The notes beneath the pieces are model-generated. The model worked only from the letters and a program-made list of their open reading frames with translations. It was not told the origin of the DNA and did not search any database. Shown piece by piece: positions 41,227 through 51,164 of a stretch of 64,000 nucleotides of DNA. The position numbers were made by a program, and so were the translations under genes. The DNA lies in contig DATAVA010000012.1 in the NCBI GenBank assembly GCA_036267975.1, forward strand, positions 137,475-201,474, given 5' to 3'. The number at the start of each line of letters is the position of its first letter. Positions within the stretch are counted from its first letter, which is position 1. This stretch comes from DAIDKA01 sp036267975 (lineage in GTDB: Bacteria > Pseudomonadota > Gammaproteobacteria > Steroidobacterales > Steroidobacteraceae).

Positions 41227-43425
41227 TCAACGGGCGGGCAGCCTGAACACCCATAGGGTGGTGCCCGCGGGCGGATCGATGATTTCGGGGGTGAGGCTGC
41301 GGGTGCCCGAATCGAACGCGCCGCCGCCGCCAGCGACGACCACCAGGTACTGGACGCCAGCGACGCTGAAGGCCGCGGGTGAGGAACTGGGCGATGCGTT
41401 CAGAATCGTCTGCCACAGCACCTTGCCGTTCGCCGCATCATAGGCACGCAGGTGTCGATCGCGCGCACCGCCGAACACCAGGCCCCCGGCGGATGCGAGC
41501 AGCGAGCTGGCGACGGGCGCACGTTGCCGCTTCGACCACACGACCCGCCCGCTCTTCAGATCGACGGCATCGATGCGACCGAAATTGCCGTCGTTGCCGG
41601 GCTTCGGGCGAGCCCGCAGGCGCATGTCCTGGCCACCGGTGGCGACGCTCGCGGCCTCGCGCTCGACCCAGCTGTAATCCATGCAATCGTTGTCGACCAG
41701 CGGTACATAGAGGTAACCGGTGCTCGGATCAATCGCGGTGGTCGGCCAACTGCGCGCACCCGTGGCCGCAGGACATACCATATCGGTCCGGCCCGGCTGC
41801 GGCTGCAGCGCCGGATTGATGATCTTCTTGCCGCTTTTTGAATCGATTTTGACGACCAGATTCTGCAGGCCCAGATCCTTCGAGAACGCATAGTGTCCAT
41901 CGACCCGGTTCACGGCGTCGAAGATCGCGCTCTTGCCGCCGGTCACGAGCAGCCTGGTCGGCGTGCCGTCGACCGGCAGCGTGACCAGCGACTGCTCGAA
42001 CGCCCAGTCCAGGTCCCATACGTCGCGGTTCATGTGCTGGTAGTACCAGGCGAGCTTGCCGGTATCGGCATTGAGCGCCACCGTCGAGTCGGTGTAGAGG
42101 GCATCATTGTCCGACCGACCCTGGTGCGCACGCGGTATCAGCAATGTGCCGACGTCGTAGGTATTGCCCGTGCCGAAATACACGAGGTTCAAATCCGGAT
42201 CATAGCTACCGATCGACCACACCCCGGAGCCGTAACGCGCGGTGATGGGGGCGCCGTTCCAACTGTCGCCGCCCGGCTGGCCCGGCCGCGCGATGGTGTC
42301 GAATCGCCATATCTGCCTGCCGCTTTGCGCGTCCAGGCCGACGATGAAGTCACCCCCGGCGGTATTGATGCCGAGGCTGATGCCGACGATCACCTTCCCG
42401 TGAACGAGCAGTGGGCCACCCGAGATATGGAAGTAGGCGCCGTCGAACTGGCCCGGGTGCGAGCCGTGTTCGGCAGTCACCACCGCGCTGTCCCAACGCA
42501 GGTCGCCGCTCTTCAGGTCCAGTGCGACGATGTGGCCGTCGGCAGTGGGTGCGTAGAGCTTGTCCTGGTAGATCGCCAGACCCCGCATGCGCGCATCGCG
42601 GCCGCTGTGCAGCTCATCGGGCAGCGCACGAATGTATTGCCAGAGAATGGCGCCGTCGGTGGCGTCGATGGCCTCGACGGTGTTGCCGCTGGTAATGAAC
42701 AGCACGCCGTCGTGGATCAGCGGGGCGGTCTCATTGGCACTGGACGGCAACGCCAATGTCCAGGCCACGCCCAGGCTGTGCACGGTGTTCCTGTTGATCT
42801 GATCGAGCCTGCTGTAGCCGAGCGTGCCATAGGTGCCGCGCCACATCAGCCAATCGCTGGCGGGCGGATCGCGCAGCATCGCATCCGATACCGGCGTGAG
42901 CCGGCCCAGCAAGGCCTTTCGCGCCGTCATGGCGGCGCGGTAGGCCGCGTCTTCATTGTCCAGACGCGTGGCGCCGCCGCGCGGGGCGGCAGCTTGCGCC
43001 GCCGCAGCCGGGCCCGGCACCGGCGTGCTCAATACGAACTCTTTGGTCCCGGCTTTCTCGCCGTTTTCACGCAGCAGATAGGCCGCGACATCCGTGTAGG
43101 TGCGGCTGTCGAGACTGCCCGGACTCGCCGGTGGCATGCGCTTGATGATCGACGACCACAGGGCTTCGGGAGGCTGATCGTGCCAGCGTGCCTTGAATGC
43201 GTTGCCCTTCACCGGCGGACCGAATTGTCCGTCGTTCAGATGCTGGCCGTGACAGGAGGCGCAACTCTCGGCATAAAGTATCTGGCCGCGCCGCGCCTGT
43301 TGCTCCGTGTAGACGACGGGGCCGCGGTCGAACAGCGATTGCCCGCTGGCGGCGCCCGCACCGCACACGGCCGCCGCAAGCCACCCCGACCGGAACAGCC
43401 AACCAGAGCGTTTAATCCACCGCAT
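41227..43425 (-). CDS. Quinoprotein dehydrogenase with N-terminal cytochrome c domain
   Basis: 732 residues, exported (hydrophobic signal 10-29). A cytochrome c domain at about 35-135 has heme site CASCHGQHLNDG and a probable Met ligand in MPPASPGSL. From about 180 a PQQ beta-propeller follows, with repeated blade motifs (WLMWRGTYGTLGYSRLDQIN, AIDATDGAILWQY, ALDLKSGDLRWDS, GLDAQSGRQIWRF, AVNLKSG-type VDLKSGRVVW). The order heme-then-propeller is the reverse of quinohemoprotein alcohol dehydrogenases and is common in PQQ-linked dehydrogenases of this group. The substrate is unknown. It is 12 bases downstream of tamB and probably co-transcribed with it. Confidence 0.85.
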   Translation of the reverse strand: MRWIKRSGWLFRSGWLAAAVCGAGAASGQSLFDRGPVVYTEQQARRGQILYAESCASCHGQHLNDGQFGPPVKGNAFKARWHDQPPEALWSSIIKRMPPASPGSLDSRTYTDVAAYLLRENGEKAGTKEFVLSTPVPGPAAAAQAAAPRGGATRLDNEDAAYRAAMTARKALLGRLTPVSDAMLRDPPASDWLMWRGTYGTLGYSRLDQINRNTVHSLGVAWTLALPSSANETAPLIHDGVLFITSGNTVEAIDATDGAILWQYIRALPDELHSGRDARMRGLAIYQDKLYAPTADGHIVALDLKSGDLRWDSAVVTAEHGSHPGQFDGAYFHISGGPLLVHGKVIVGISLGINTAGGDFIVGLDAQSGRQIWRFDTIARPGQPGGDSWNGAPITARYGSGVWSIGSYDPDLNLVYFGTGNTYDVGTLLIPRAHQGRSDNDALYTDSTVALNADTGKLAWYYQHMNRDVWDLDWAFEQSLVTLPVDGTPTRLLVTGGKSAIFDAVNRVDGHYAFSKDLGLQNLVVKIDSKSGKKIINPALQPQPGRTDMVCPAATGARSWPTTAIDPSTGYLYVPLVDNDCMDYSWVEREAASVATGGQDMRLRARPKPGNDGNFGRIDAVDLKSGRVVWSKRQRAPVASSLLASAGGLVFGGARDRHLRAYDAANGKVLWQTILNASPSSSPAAFSVAGVQYLVVVAGGGGAFDSGTRSLTPEIIDPPAGTTLWVFRLPAR

Positions 43426-43437
43426 CGATTCTACCTT

Positions 43438-46400
43438 CTACTTGTCCAGCGTATAAATCAGGTCCGCACCACCGATCTGCCCGGCCTCGGTCCGGATCGT
43501 CCAATGATCGCCTAATGTGTAGCGCAGCTTGACGGTATTCAGCGTCTCGGTCAGCCCCAATCCGTAGCTCACGTACAGCCGCGGCGACAGATAGCGGCCG
43601 AGTACCAGGGAAGTCTCGTTATAGAAGTTCGATTCGACGCCCACGTCCGTGATCCCGATGTGCGAGCCGAGCTGCTGACCGAGGATGGCGGCGCCCTGGC
43701 CCAGCAGTTCGTTGTTGGTGGCACCGCGCGTGGCGTTGGTTCCGGGGACACCGGCGCCCTGGTTGCCGACCAGCCCGCCGCCGGCCAGCAGCAGCGCGAC
43801 GATTTGCTGCTGCGGCAGGGAGGGCTCGGAGAAAAACGACAGCTGCGGTTGGCGCAAGGTGCCGCGGACGTTGATCCCGGCGAGAGTCGCGCCCGCCTCG
43901 GGGTCATCGAAGTGCTTGACTGCGCGGACATCGACGCCCGGATCACCGATCGGTCCGCCGGTGAAGATCAGGCGGCCGTGTTCGATCTGCAGCTTGCGGC
44001 CAAAGGCGGTGTAGTCACCGGTGGCGACATTCAATTCACCGGAGGCGTGCGTGACCTGGTCGTTGCTGGCGGCATGCTCAGTGATTTTACCGCTCAGTCG
44101 CGCCTTCAGGCCGAGACCTTCGACGGTGACATCATCGCCCAGCGTCATGCTCACATCGGTGGTGACATCGTAGTGGTCGGTTGATTCCGGATTGGCACTG
44201 CTGACGATCACCTCATCGGAGGAGGCGAGCACGGCATGCCGCAGATCCGCCGGCGCAATGCGCGCACGCGGAATCCTGACATCACCGGTGACGCCGATCT
44301 GCGTGCCGTCGATATGGAAGGTCAGATTCGGTGAGGCATCGATCTGCGCTTCCGGGACATCGGCGACGCGCAGCTGTGTGCCGCTCAGGGTCAGTTCACC
44401 ATGCGGCACGCCAGCGCGCCCTTCGAGGCCACCGCGTACGCTCGCGTGCCCCGCGCCGAACTGGGCACCGCCTTCGAAGTCGAGCCGATTGCTCTGCAAC
44501 GTGGCTTTGAATGCTGCCTGGCGCATCGCCATGTTTATCTGATACAGATCAAGTTCCCCGTCTGCCAGTGACAGCGAGCCGCTCAGCAGCGGTGCGGCGA
44601 TGGTGCCGGCAATGTTCAGATTGGCGATGAGGCGGCCGGCGGCCCGATCGACCTGCGGCACATACAGCGGCACGAAATCCAGCTGCGCGGTCTGCAGTGC
44701 GATCGAGCCATCGAGGGGCAGCTCGCGCCAGGCGTGCCCGTCGCGCATCGCAATCAGCTGGCCCTTGATCGAACCCTGCGGGCCGGCGTCCATGTTCAGT
44801 TGTGCCGTGACATTTGCCGGCGTCGCGGTGACCTGCACATCACCATCTCCCAAGGTCGTGATTTCGATCTTGCCGCCGGCGAGCCGATGGCGCAATTGCG
44901 CGCCGGCGAGCCGGGCGCTGAGTGTTCCTTCCACCGGGCCCAGGCCGCTGCCGAAAAGCTTCAGGGACATGCCGATGATGCCGCGATAATCGACGTTGCC
45001 AGACTGCCCCGCCGTCAGCGTCTGCATCGGCAACTCGGTGGCCGAAGCCTGCAACGACCACTTTGCCGGCGTCCACTCACCGGCCGCACACAGGTGCGCC
45101 GGCGAACCCTTCAGACACACGTTGTCCACGTGCATCTGCGCGGCCGACAGACTCACACCGGCGGGTGCTTCGAGGGCCAGGTTGAGCGCATCGCTGCCGA
45201 CCACTGTCATCTGTCGCAGCGTCGCCTGCCACACGCCATTGGTGAAGGCCGCATTGCCATGCGCCTTGAGGCTGAAATCATGTGCCGCCACGTTCATATC
45301 GAGCTCGTGGCTGCGTTCCTCGCCATCGAGTTTCAAACTCAGGTCATCGATGGTGCGCGTGCCGAGGGTCAGGCCGCGGGCGTGCAGATCGACATGTGAA
45401 GGGCCCGTGCGCGTCGGATCGAAGTCCATGCGGGCGGCGATATCCTCCACGGCAACCTGCTGGAACCGCAGGGAGCCGGCGCTCAGCGTTGCCTGGACGG
45501 CAGGGTCGCGCCAGGCGCCATGCAACTCGCCGTTGCCGCTGATGTGGCCTTTGAGGCCCGGCATCACCAGCGACAGGTCCGGCGAGCGGATATCAAACTT
45601 CAGATCGGCACGGTCACTGAGTGTGCCGTCGAGGTTCAAGGTGGTTCCGGCCAACTGCGCGTGGATGCCGTCGAGCTGCCACACACCAGCGGCGTGCGCC
45701 AGACGGCCCGAAGCACGTGCCGGCAGATTGTGCATCGTCCCGCTGAGGTGCTGCACCTGCACGCTGAAGGGGTCCGTGGCATGAAAACCGGCGCCGCTCG
45801 CGGCAAATCCAAAAGTCAGCCGACCGGCCGCGATGCTGGCAAAGGCGGCCGGGTTGACGTCGCTGGCGGTACCCGTGGCCGACCAGATGGGATGTGGCAA
45901 CCAGTGGACTTCGCCGGCGAAGTCCACCTTCCCGAGCGGCACGGCGCGGCCCGTTACGGTGGCCGTACTGATCTGGATGTGTTCGGGATACAGCGCCGCA
46001 TCGAATGCGACGCTGAGCGCAGGCAAGCCGGCAACCGCCAGGTCCGCATGCGTGGCGAGGGAATACGGCCAGGTTCCCGCGATCGCGAACTGCCCGGCGT
46101 CACTGTGCAGCAAGGGGCTGCGTGCCAGCGGCCAGACCAGATGCGTCCACTGGCCACGTAAGTCCAGGCGCGGGCCACCCGGCTCGATTCCGACCGTGCC
46201 GGCCGCCGTGAGGTGCATGCCCGAGGCCCGATGCGTGGCCGTGACTTCGTGCAGCGTGATGATGCGCTGGGCATAGGCCCCACGCACCCTTGCATCGAAC
46301 ACGCCGGCGTCGAGGACCTCGGGGACGATTGGCCCGGCAGCCGTGAAACCGTGATCGTCCAGATGCAGGGCAAGCTGGCCATGGATGTTGCCGATGCGGG

Positions 46401-47208
46401 GACTGCCACCCCAGGTATCCAAGGCCATGTGGGTCACATCGGCGTGGCCCTCGAAGTGCCACGCGGCGGTCAGAGCAACGCCACTGCCGTTGAAGTTGCC
46501 CTGGAAGGGCGCCGCGATGCGGGCGCTGAAGGGCAGCAGGTTCAGATCGCCGTCGCCGCGCATCTGCACCCGCCACGGAACGCCGCGGGTCGTGTCGTAG
46601 TTGACCGCGAGGTCGGCCGTCACACCAAGCGTCAGCGCTGCCCGCAGTTCACCCTGGTGCGAGGCGAACGCGATCGCACCGGATCGCATCACCGCGTCGA
46701 GATAGTGCGCCGTGCGTGGTCGCACGACACCATGCGTGCGCAGCTCCGCGGCTTCGAGCTGCCTGCCGCTGGGCAGCACCAGCGTGCCGCGCGCGATATG
46801 CAGTGCATCGATGCGGACATTCAGCCAGCGCGGCAGGAAGTGCAGCGGCGTGGGCACGTAGGGCCCGGTGCGGCGAATGACCTCGATGCGCAGATTGCCG
46901 ATGTCGAGCTTGCGGGCATGCAGGGTCTGCAGCAGCGCCGGCGCCAGATCCAGGGTCAGGTTGATGTCATCGAAAGTCAGATTGACGCGGCGATGGTGGA
47001 TCAGCAGTTGATCGATATGCAGCCCATGCGCCACGCTCCCGCGGACCCCGTGCAGCTGCACTTCGGCGTGGGCGATGCGCCGGGGCAGGTGGCGCACCAG
47101 CAGATTCACGCCGGGCTCGGTGTAGAGCACGAACCAGGACAGGGCCACGGGCACCGCCAGCGCCGTGACGATAAGGCCGGCGAGCAGCCCGATGAGCCAC
47201 CTGCGCAT
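43438..47208 (-). CDS. tamB: TamB, outer-membrane translocation/assembly module
   Basis: 1256 residues. A single N-terminal membrane helix (about 5-28) is followed by a very long beta-rich bridge domain of the AsmA-like/Vps13-like type and the C-terminal DUF490 region (FLLAGG-like IVALLLAGGGLVGNQG; YNETSLVLGRYLSPRLYVSYGLGLTE), ending DLIYTLDK. With TamA it supports assembly of outer-membrane proteins and is implicated in phospholipid transport across the periplasm. The start immediately follows the tamA stop. Confidence 0.93.
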   Translation of the reverse strand: MRRWLIGLLAGLIVTALAVPVALSWFVLYTEPGVNLLVRHLPRRIAHAEVQLHGVRGSVAHGLHIDQLLIHHRRVNLTFDDINLTLDLAPALLQTLHARKLDIGNLRIEVIRRTGPYVPTPLHFLPRWLNVRIDALHIARGTLVLPSGRQLEAAELRTHGVVRPRTAHYLDAVMRSGAIAFASHQGELRAALTLGVTADLAVNYDTTRGVPWRVQMRGDGDLNLLPFSARIAAPFQGNFNGSGVALTAAWHFEGHADVTHMALDTWGGSPRIGNIHGQLALHLDDHGFTAAGPIVPEVLDAGVFDARVRGAYAQRIITLHEVTATHRASGMHLTAAGTVGIEPGGPRLDLRGQWTHLVWPLARSPLLHSDAGQFAIAGTWPYSLATHADLAVAGLPALSVAFDAALYPEHIQISTATVTGRAVPLGKVDFAGEVHWLPHPIWSATGTASDVNPAAFASIAAGRLTFGFAASGAGFHATDPFSVQVQHLSGTMHNLPARASGRLAHAAGVWQLDGIHAQLAGTTLNLDGTLSDRADLKFDIRSPDLSLVMPGLKGHISGNGELHGAWRDPAVQATLSAGSLRFQQVAVEDIAARMDFDPTRTGPSHVDLHARGLTLGTRTIDDLSLKLDGEERSHELDMNVAAHDFSLKAHGNAAFTNGVWQATLRQMTVVGSDALNLALEAPAGVSLSAAQMHVDNVCLKGSPAHLCAAGEWTPAKWSLQASATELPMQTLTAGQSGNVDYRGIIGMSLKLFGSGLGPVEGTLSARLAGAQLRHRLAGGKIEITTLGDGDVQVTATPANVTAQLNMDAGPQGSIKGQLIAMRDGHAWRELPLDGSIALQTAQLDFVPLYVPQVDRAAGRLIANLNIAGTIAAPLLSGSLSLADGELDLYQINMAMRQAAFKATLQSNRLDFEGGAQFGAGHASVRGGLEGRAGVPHGELTLSGTQLRVADVPEAQIDASPNLTFHIDGTQIGVTGDVRIPRARIAPADLRHAVLASSDEVIVSSANPESTDHYDVTTDVSMTLGDDVTVEGLGLKARLSGKITEHAASNDQVTHASGELNVATGDYTAFGRKLQIEHGRLIFTGGPIGDPGVDVRAVKHFDDPEAGATLAGINVRGTLRQPQLSFFSEPSLPQQQIVALLLAGGGLVGNQGAGVPGTNATRGATNNELLGQGAAILGQQLGSHIGITDVGVESNFYNETSLVLGRYLSPRLYVSYGLGLTETLNTVKLRYTLGDHWTIRTEAGQIGGADLIYTLDK

Positions 47209-48999
47209 TTATAGCTTCGGTGAGAAGTTGATGTCGAAGCGCGGTCCCGCGCCGGGGCGGGAAATCGGCTCGGCCACATCGACGCCGAACGTGAGCACCG
47301 GCAAACGCCAGCGCAGGCCCACTCCCACCGAGTACTCCATGAAGTGAGGGTACGCCGGATTCGGCGCGTGACCAAACGTGTCGAAGGCGTTGCCGAAATC
47401 GGAAAACACGGACACGCCGAGGTTGCGGGGCAGGTCGCGAATGATCTCGGCGCTGCCGCTGATGACGTGGCGGCCGCCGACCTTCACGTCGGTGACGGCG
47501 CCATTGGCATTGCGGTACGCGACGATCGGGGACAGGTCATCGAAGCCGAAACCACGCACGCTCTCATCACCGCCGGCGAAGAAGCGGAACGATCCGGGCA
47601 GTTGTGACAGCCGCGACACCAGCGTGGTGCCGAGCTCGCCGCGCAGCAGCAGGTGCCAGCCGCTGGCAATCGGGAATACGCGCTCATCCGTCACATGCAG
47701 CTGCAGGAAGCTCACGCTGGAGCCGAGCGGCTGGGCCGCGCCGCGGATCTCGACCTGCAGACCGCGTTCGAACAGGGCCTCGCCTAGATAGCCACGCGGC
47801 ACGGAGGCGATGGTGAGGCTGGGTACCACCAGCCGGTCACGCAGCACCGTGTAGCCGTCGCTGGTCACCGAGTAGGTAGGCGTCACGGCCCACACGTACT
47901 GCCAGCGGTCCCGCACCAGGGTCACGCTCGGACCGAGCGAGAAGTCCTTGTTGTTGAGGTCGCCGGGAATGCTTTGCTGGATGGCGGCCCCCATGGCAAA
48001 GTGTTCGAGCGCGGGATCGCCGATCGGCACGATGTACTGTGACTGCAGCTGTTGGATCTTGGCGGAGGCTTCCAACTGCGTGTCGAAGTGATGGCCGCTG
48101 CCATTGACGAGGCGCCGATCCCACACAAAGATGCCGCGCGGTCCGGTGTCGGTGCCATAGCCGGCGCCGAACTGGTAGCGGTCGCGCTTGCCGGGCTGTG
48201 CCGTGATGCTCACCGGCACGAGATGCTTGACGCGGTCGGGTTCGCCGGTCTTCACCTCGACGGCGGCGAAGTACTGGCTGTCATCGAGTGCGAACTGAGT
48301 ATGCAGCAGTTCGCCCAGGTCGAACGGATCCCCTTCGTGATAGCGGATGTAGCGCTTCACCAGCGCGACATCGAGGACGCTCTGGTCGATGGTGGTGGCC
48401 CCGAAGCGATAGCGCGGGCCGGTTGCCAGTTCCAGGTCCGCGGTGGCGGCCAGTTTGGCCGGATCCACTTTCAGCTCGCTGTGCGTGAGTCGCGCGTCCA
48501 GGTAGCCGTAGGTGCCCGCGGTGTCCTGCAGTTCGCTCTTGATGTGATCGTACGCGGCGTGATCGAGCTGATCGCCGACGTGCAGCGCCGCCTCCTTGAT
48601 GATACGAATGAAACGCGGGTCCGTGCTGCCTTCCCCGCTGACGCGGATGCTGACCGCCGTCATCAGCACCGGCAGGCCGGGGTCGATATGCACCTCGACG
48701 CGCCAGTTGTTCTTGTCCTTGCCCTGCTCCTTGCGTGTCACATCGGAGCTGACGATGGGGGCGTAGTAGCCGAAGGGACGCAAGGCTTCGCGCACTTCCC
48801 GCTCGATGCGTTCACGCAGCCGCTGCACCATGGTCGCATCGAGGTCCCGATCCTTGTAGCGCGCGAGACTCAGGTAAGCGAGGACATTGCTGCGCAACGG
48901 ATCGTTGACGCCGCGGACGGTAAGATCAACCGCGGCAGTGGCCCGCTGGCAGACCAACACGCACAGCAGTACGCAACCCGGAAGCCAGACGCTACGCAT
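47209..48999 (-). CDS. tamA: TamA, outer-membrane assembly beta-barrel
   Basis: 596 residues from ATG 48999, whose product starts with a clean signal peptide (MRSVWLPGCVLLCVLVCQRATA). Three POTRA domains (about 25-260) precede an Omp85-type 16-stranded barrel. The barrel includes RFGATTIDQSVLDVALVKRYIRYHEGDPFD at the POTRA-barrel boundary and a VRGFGFDDLSP loop, which corresponds to the conserved VRGY motif of Omp85 lid loop 6. A GTG at 49020 is an alternative start but would extend further into the NRDE gene. Transcribed with tamB. Confidence 0.93.
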   Translation of the reverse strand: MRSVWLPGCVLLCVLVCQRATAAVDLTVRGVNDPLRSNVLAYLSLARYKDRDLDATMVQRLRERIEREVREALRPFGYYAPIVSSDVTRKEQGKDKNNWRVEVHIDPGLPVLMTAVSIRVSGEGSTDPRFIRIIKEAALHVGDQLDHAAYDHIKSELQDTAGTYGYLDARLTHSELKVDPAKLAATADLELATGPRYRFGATTIDQSVLDVALVKRYIRYHEGDPFDLGELLHTQFALDDSQYFAAVEVKTGEPDRVKHLVPVSITAQPGKRDRYQFGAGYGTDTGPRGIFVWDRRLVNGSGHHFDTQLEASAKIQQLQSQYIVPIGDPALEHFAMGAAIQQSIPGDLNNKDFSLGPSVTLVRDRWQYVWAVTPTYSVTSDGYTVLRDRLVVPSLTIASVPRGYLGEALFERGLQVEIRGAAQPLGSSVSFLQLHVTDERVFPIASGWHLLLRGELGTTLVSRLSQLPGSFRFFAGGDESVRGFGFDDLSPIVAYRNANGAVTDVKVGGRHVISGSAEIIRDLPRNLGVSVFSDFGNAFDTFGHAPNPAYPHFMEYSVGVGLRWRLPVLTFGVDVAEPISRPGAGPRFDINFSPKL

Positions 49000-49822
49000 C
49001 AGCTGCGGCGGGCCACTCACCGGGACTGAGGCTCCAGTGGCTATGCCCGGTCATCGTGCCGTCGGCATCGAAGCGCCGTTCTTCGAGGTACACCGAGCCG
49101 TCGTAGCCGATCATCGCCAGCGTCGAGCAGCGCGTGCCGAACACGGGGTGCACGACGAATGGTGATGAGAGAATATCGGCCCATTCGGGTGCCAGCGGAT
49201 GGGTCGCAGCGGGCGTATCCGGCGGGCCGCGCCTGCGGTCGCCAAGCATGCCGAACAGTTGTTCGCTGGCATCAGTTCGGGGAGGACCGTTGCGTGCGGA
49301 TGTCGCGGCGGTCTGCTCCGACAGCCAGCCGGTGAATGTCGCGCGTACGCGCTTGAGCTTCGGCCAGGGCGTATCGAGCAGCAGATTGCTCAGCCCATAG
49401 ACTCCGGGGTCGAGGGCGCGGGCAAAAGGTACGGCGCGATTCGAGGCGTACCACAGGCTGTCCGCGTCGCTGAGCAGCAGGTTGAAGCCCGCGTAGCGCG
49501 GCGACTGCGATTCCAGCCGGTCAAGAAATGTTGGCGGCGTCGTGGCCTGTGCCAGCCAGTCCGGAATCAGGCCGCCGCGGGTGGGCGCATCCGGGCGACG
49601 GGGTTGCAGATCGCGATAGTTCGTGATGATGCCGAAGCGGCGCTGCCGATCCACCGCCAGCCACGTACCCAGTGCCGACAGGTCGCGGCCGGCAAGGATG
49701 CTTGGTGCCCCCTGCCACAGCGCCATCGGCGCGGTCGGCCGCGCATGAAACTCATCGCGGTTCGCCGCGACGATCAGCCGATAGCGCGGATGAGCCTGCC
49801 AGGCCAGCACCAGAAGACACAT
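48992..49822 (-). CDS. NRDE (TANGO2-like) family protein
   Basis: 276 residues. The N-terminus MCLLVLAWQAHPRYRLIVAANRDEFHARPT contains Cys2 and the NRDE motif, and WLAVDRQRRFGIITNYRD follows. The family includes human TANGO2; some members are thought to be Ntn-type amidohydrolases or to take part in heme trafficking, but bacterial function is not settled. There is no signal peptide. The 3' end overlaps tamA by eight bases, and nudC ends 13 bases upstream. Confidence 0.9.
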   Translation of the reverse strand: MCLLVLAWQAHPRYRLIVAANRDEFHARPTAPMALWQGAPSILAGRDLSALGTWLAVDRQRRFGIITNYRDLQPRRPDAPTRGGLIPDWLAQATTPPTFLDRLESQSPRYAGFNLLLSDADSLWYASNRAVPFARALDPGVYGLSNLLLDTPWPKLKRVRATFTGWLSEQTAATSARNGPPRTDASEQLFGMLGDRRRGPPDTPAATHPLAPEWADILSSPFVVHPVFGTRCSTLAMIGYDGSVYLEERRFDADGTMTGHSHWSLSPGEWPAAADA

Positions 49823-49835
49823 CTTTAATATAGGC

Positions 49836-50741
49836 CTAGAACTCTTCCAGCCAGGCGCCGATCAGCCGTCCGGCAATGGCGTGCGGGGGAGGCAGCAGGA
49901 CACCTCCGGCCAGCAGGTCAGCGCGCGCGAACCACTGCGCATCCGCAAGTTCGCTGCCGCGGTGGATTTCGCGTTGCGCGCCGGCGGTGGCCCGGAAGCC
50001 CAGCATGAGCGAAGCCGGAAATGGCCAGGGTTGAGAGGATTGGTAGTCGACCTCCTCCACATCGACGCCGGTTTCCTCGCGAACCTCGCGTGCGACCGCA
50101 TCTTCAAGGCTCTCGCCCGGCTCGACGAAACCGGCGATGGTCGAGTAACGGCCCGCCGGCCAGCTGGCCTGGCGACCGAGCAGGGCCCGATCGCCATCGG
50201 TTACCAGCACGATGATGGCCGGGTCGAGCCGCGGAAAGAACTCGTGCGGTGTCTGAGGATGGGTACAGCGCAGGACATGGCCTCCGCGCGTCGGGCGCGT
50301 CGGCTGCCCGCATACGCCGCAGAAGCGCTGCCGGGCACGCCACAGGCTGATGCCGCGGGCATACGCCAGCAGGGCCGATTCGGGGGCCGGCAGCAGCGCC
50401 GCCAGCGGCCGCAGTTCGGCAAGCTGTGTCGCCTCGGGCAGCGTGAGTGCGGTGCCGGCGGGTAGATCGATGAGAATGCACCAGGCATCCTGAAATTGAC
50501 CCAGCAGCACCACAGTCGTTTCATCGGCGCGGCGGACAATGGGATGTTCTGCGCCGAGGAAGGCAATCCGGGCCGGACCCCGGTCGGCGGCATGCAGCAG
50601 CTGCTGACCGCCAAGCGACAAAAGGTAACGTGTCCTGGGGTCCGCGCGGATCGCCGCCAGGACAGCCGTGTCCTCGCGCACCTCGGAGCGCCGGTCGATA
50701 TAGGGTCCTGCGAAGAAATTGGGCGGATTGCGGTGCGGCAT
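49836..50741 (-). CDS. nudC: NudC, NAD(H) pyrophosphatase / de-NADding Nudix hydrolase
   Basis: 301 residues from ATG 50741 (GTG 50750 possible). A zinc-ribbon (CGVCGQPTRP...LRCTHPQ, three Cys and a probable fourth ligand) is followed by the Nudix box GFVEPGESLEDAVAREVREETGV. The SQPWPFPASLML motif about 17 residues later is the NADH-pyrophosphatase signature. Hydrolyses NAD(H) to NMN(H) and AMP, and removes NAD caps from RNA in E. coli. First gene of the nudC-NRDE-tamA-tamB run. Confidence 0.94.
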   Translation of the reverse strand: MPHRNPPNFFAGPYIDRRSEVREDTAVLAAIRADPRTRYLLSLGGQQLLHAADRGPARIAFLGAEHPIVRRADETTVVLLGQFQDAWCILIDLPAGTALTLPEATQLAELRPLAALLPAPESALLAYARGISLWRARQRFCGVCGQPTRPTRGGHVLRCTHPQTPHEFFPRLDPAIIVLVTDGDRALLGRQASWPAGRYSTIAGFVEPGESLEDAVAREVREETGVDVEEVDYQSSQPWPFPASLMLGFRATAGAQREIHRGSELADAQWFARADLLAGGVLLPPPHAIAGRLIGAWLEEF

Positions 50742-50848
50742 GGACGCCACTCAAGCCAAGGCCATGCCGCATAGTAGCAGTGACTGCCATTCGGTCCGCG
50801 CCTGGCAATGCGCTATCATGAGCCACACTTCAAGGAGGCGCGATCAGG

Positions 50849-51130
50849 ATGAAACCGGTCATTGAATTCGGCATTCTCGCGTGTGCTTTGGCGCTGGTTG
50901 CCTGTGCAACGCCGCCAGGTTCCGGAAAGCCTGGCTCAAACGGGTATTACACCAAGGTGGTGGGCGGCGAGCAGCTCTACTGCAGAAACGACCTGAAGCT
51001 TGGCTCGCATGTGGAGCGTGAAGGGGAAAAATGCTACACGCCGGACCAATATAAGGCCATGGAGGACGCCAACTCAGCGGCGGTCAGTGGCTCGGTGTCG
51101 ACCCAGCACGGCTCCCAAAGCATCCAGTAA
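50849..51130 (+). CDS. Small exported lipoprotein of unknown function
   Basis: 93 residues. The signal peptide is followed by lipobox LVAC (Cys19), then a short domain with NGYYTKVVGGEQLYCRNDLKLGSHVEREGEKCYTPDQYKAM. The two cysteines (CRND, KCYTP) may pair. This resembles short DUF-type lipoproteins found singly in related genomes. AAGGAGG precedes ATG 50849 at a slightly long spacing. The function is unknown. It is convergent with the quinoprotein gene. Confidence 0.75.
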   Translation: MKPVIEFGILACALALVACATPPGSGKPGSNGYYTKVVGGEQLYCRNDLKLGSHVEREGEKCYTPDQYKAMEDANSAAVSGSVSTQHGSQSIQ

Positions 51131-51164
51131 GTGCAGCTGTGCGTCGGTCCGGGCGCGGACGCAG

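Noticed and set aside
41893..43515. 540-residue plus-strand open frame
   Set aside because: Antisense to the quinoprotein gene with no domain or ribosome binding site; produced by high GC.
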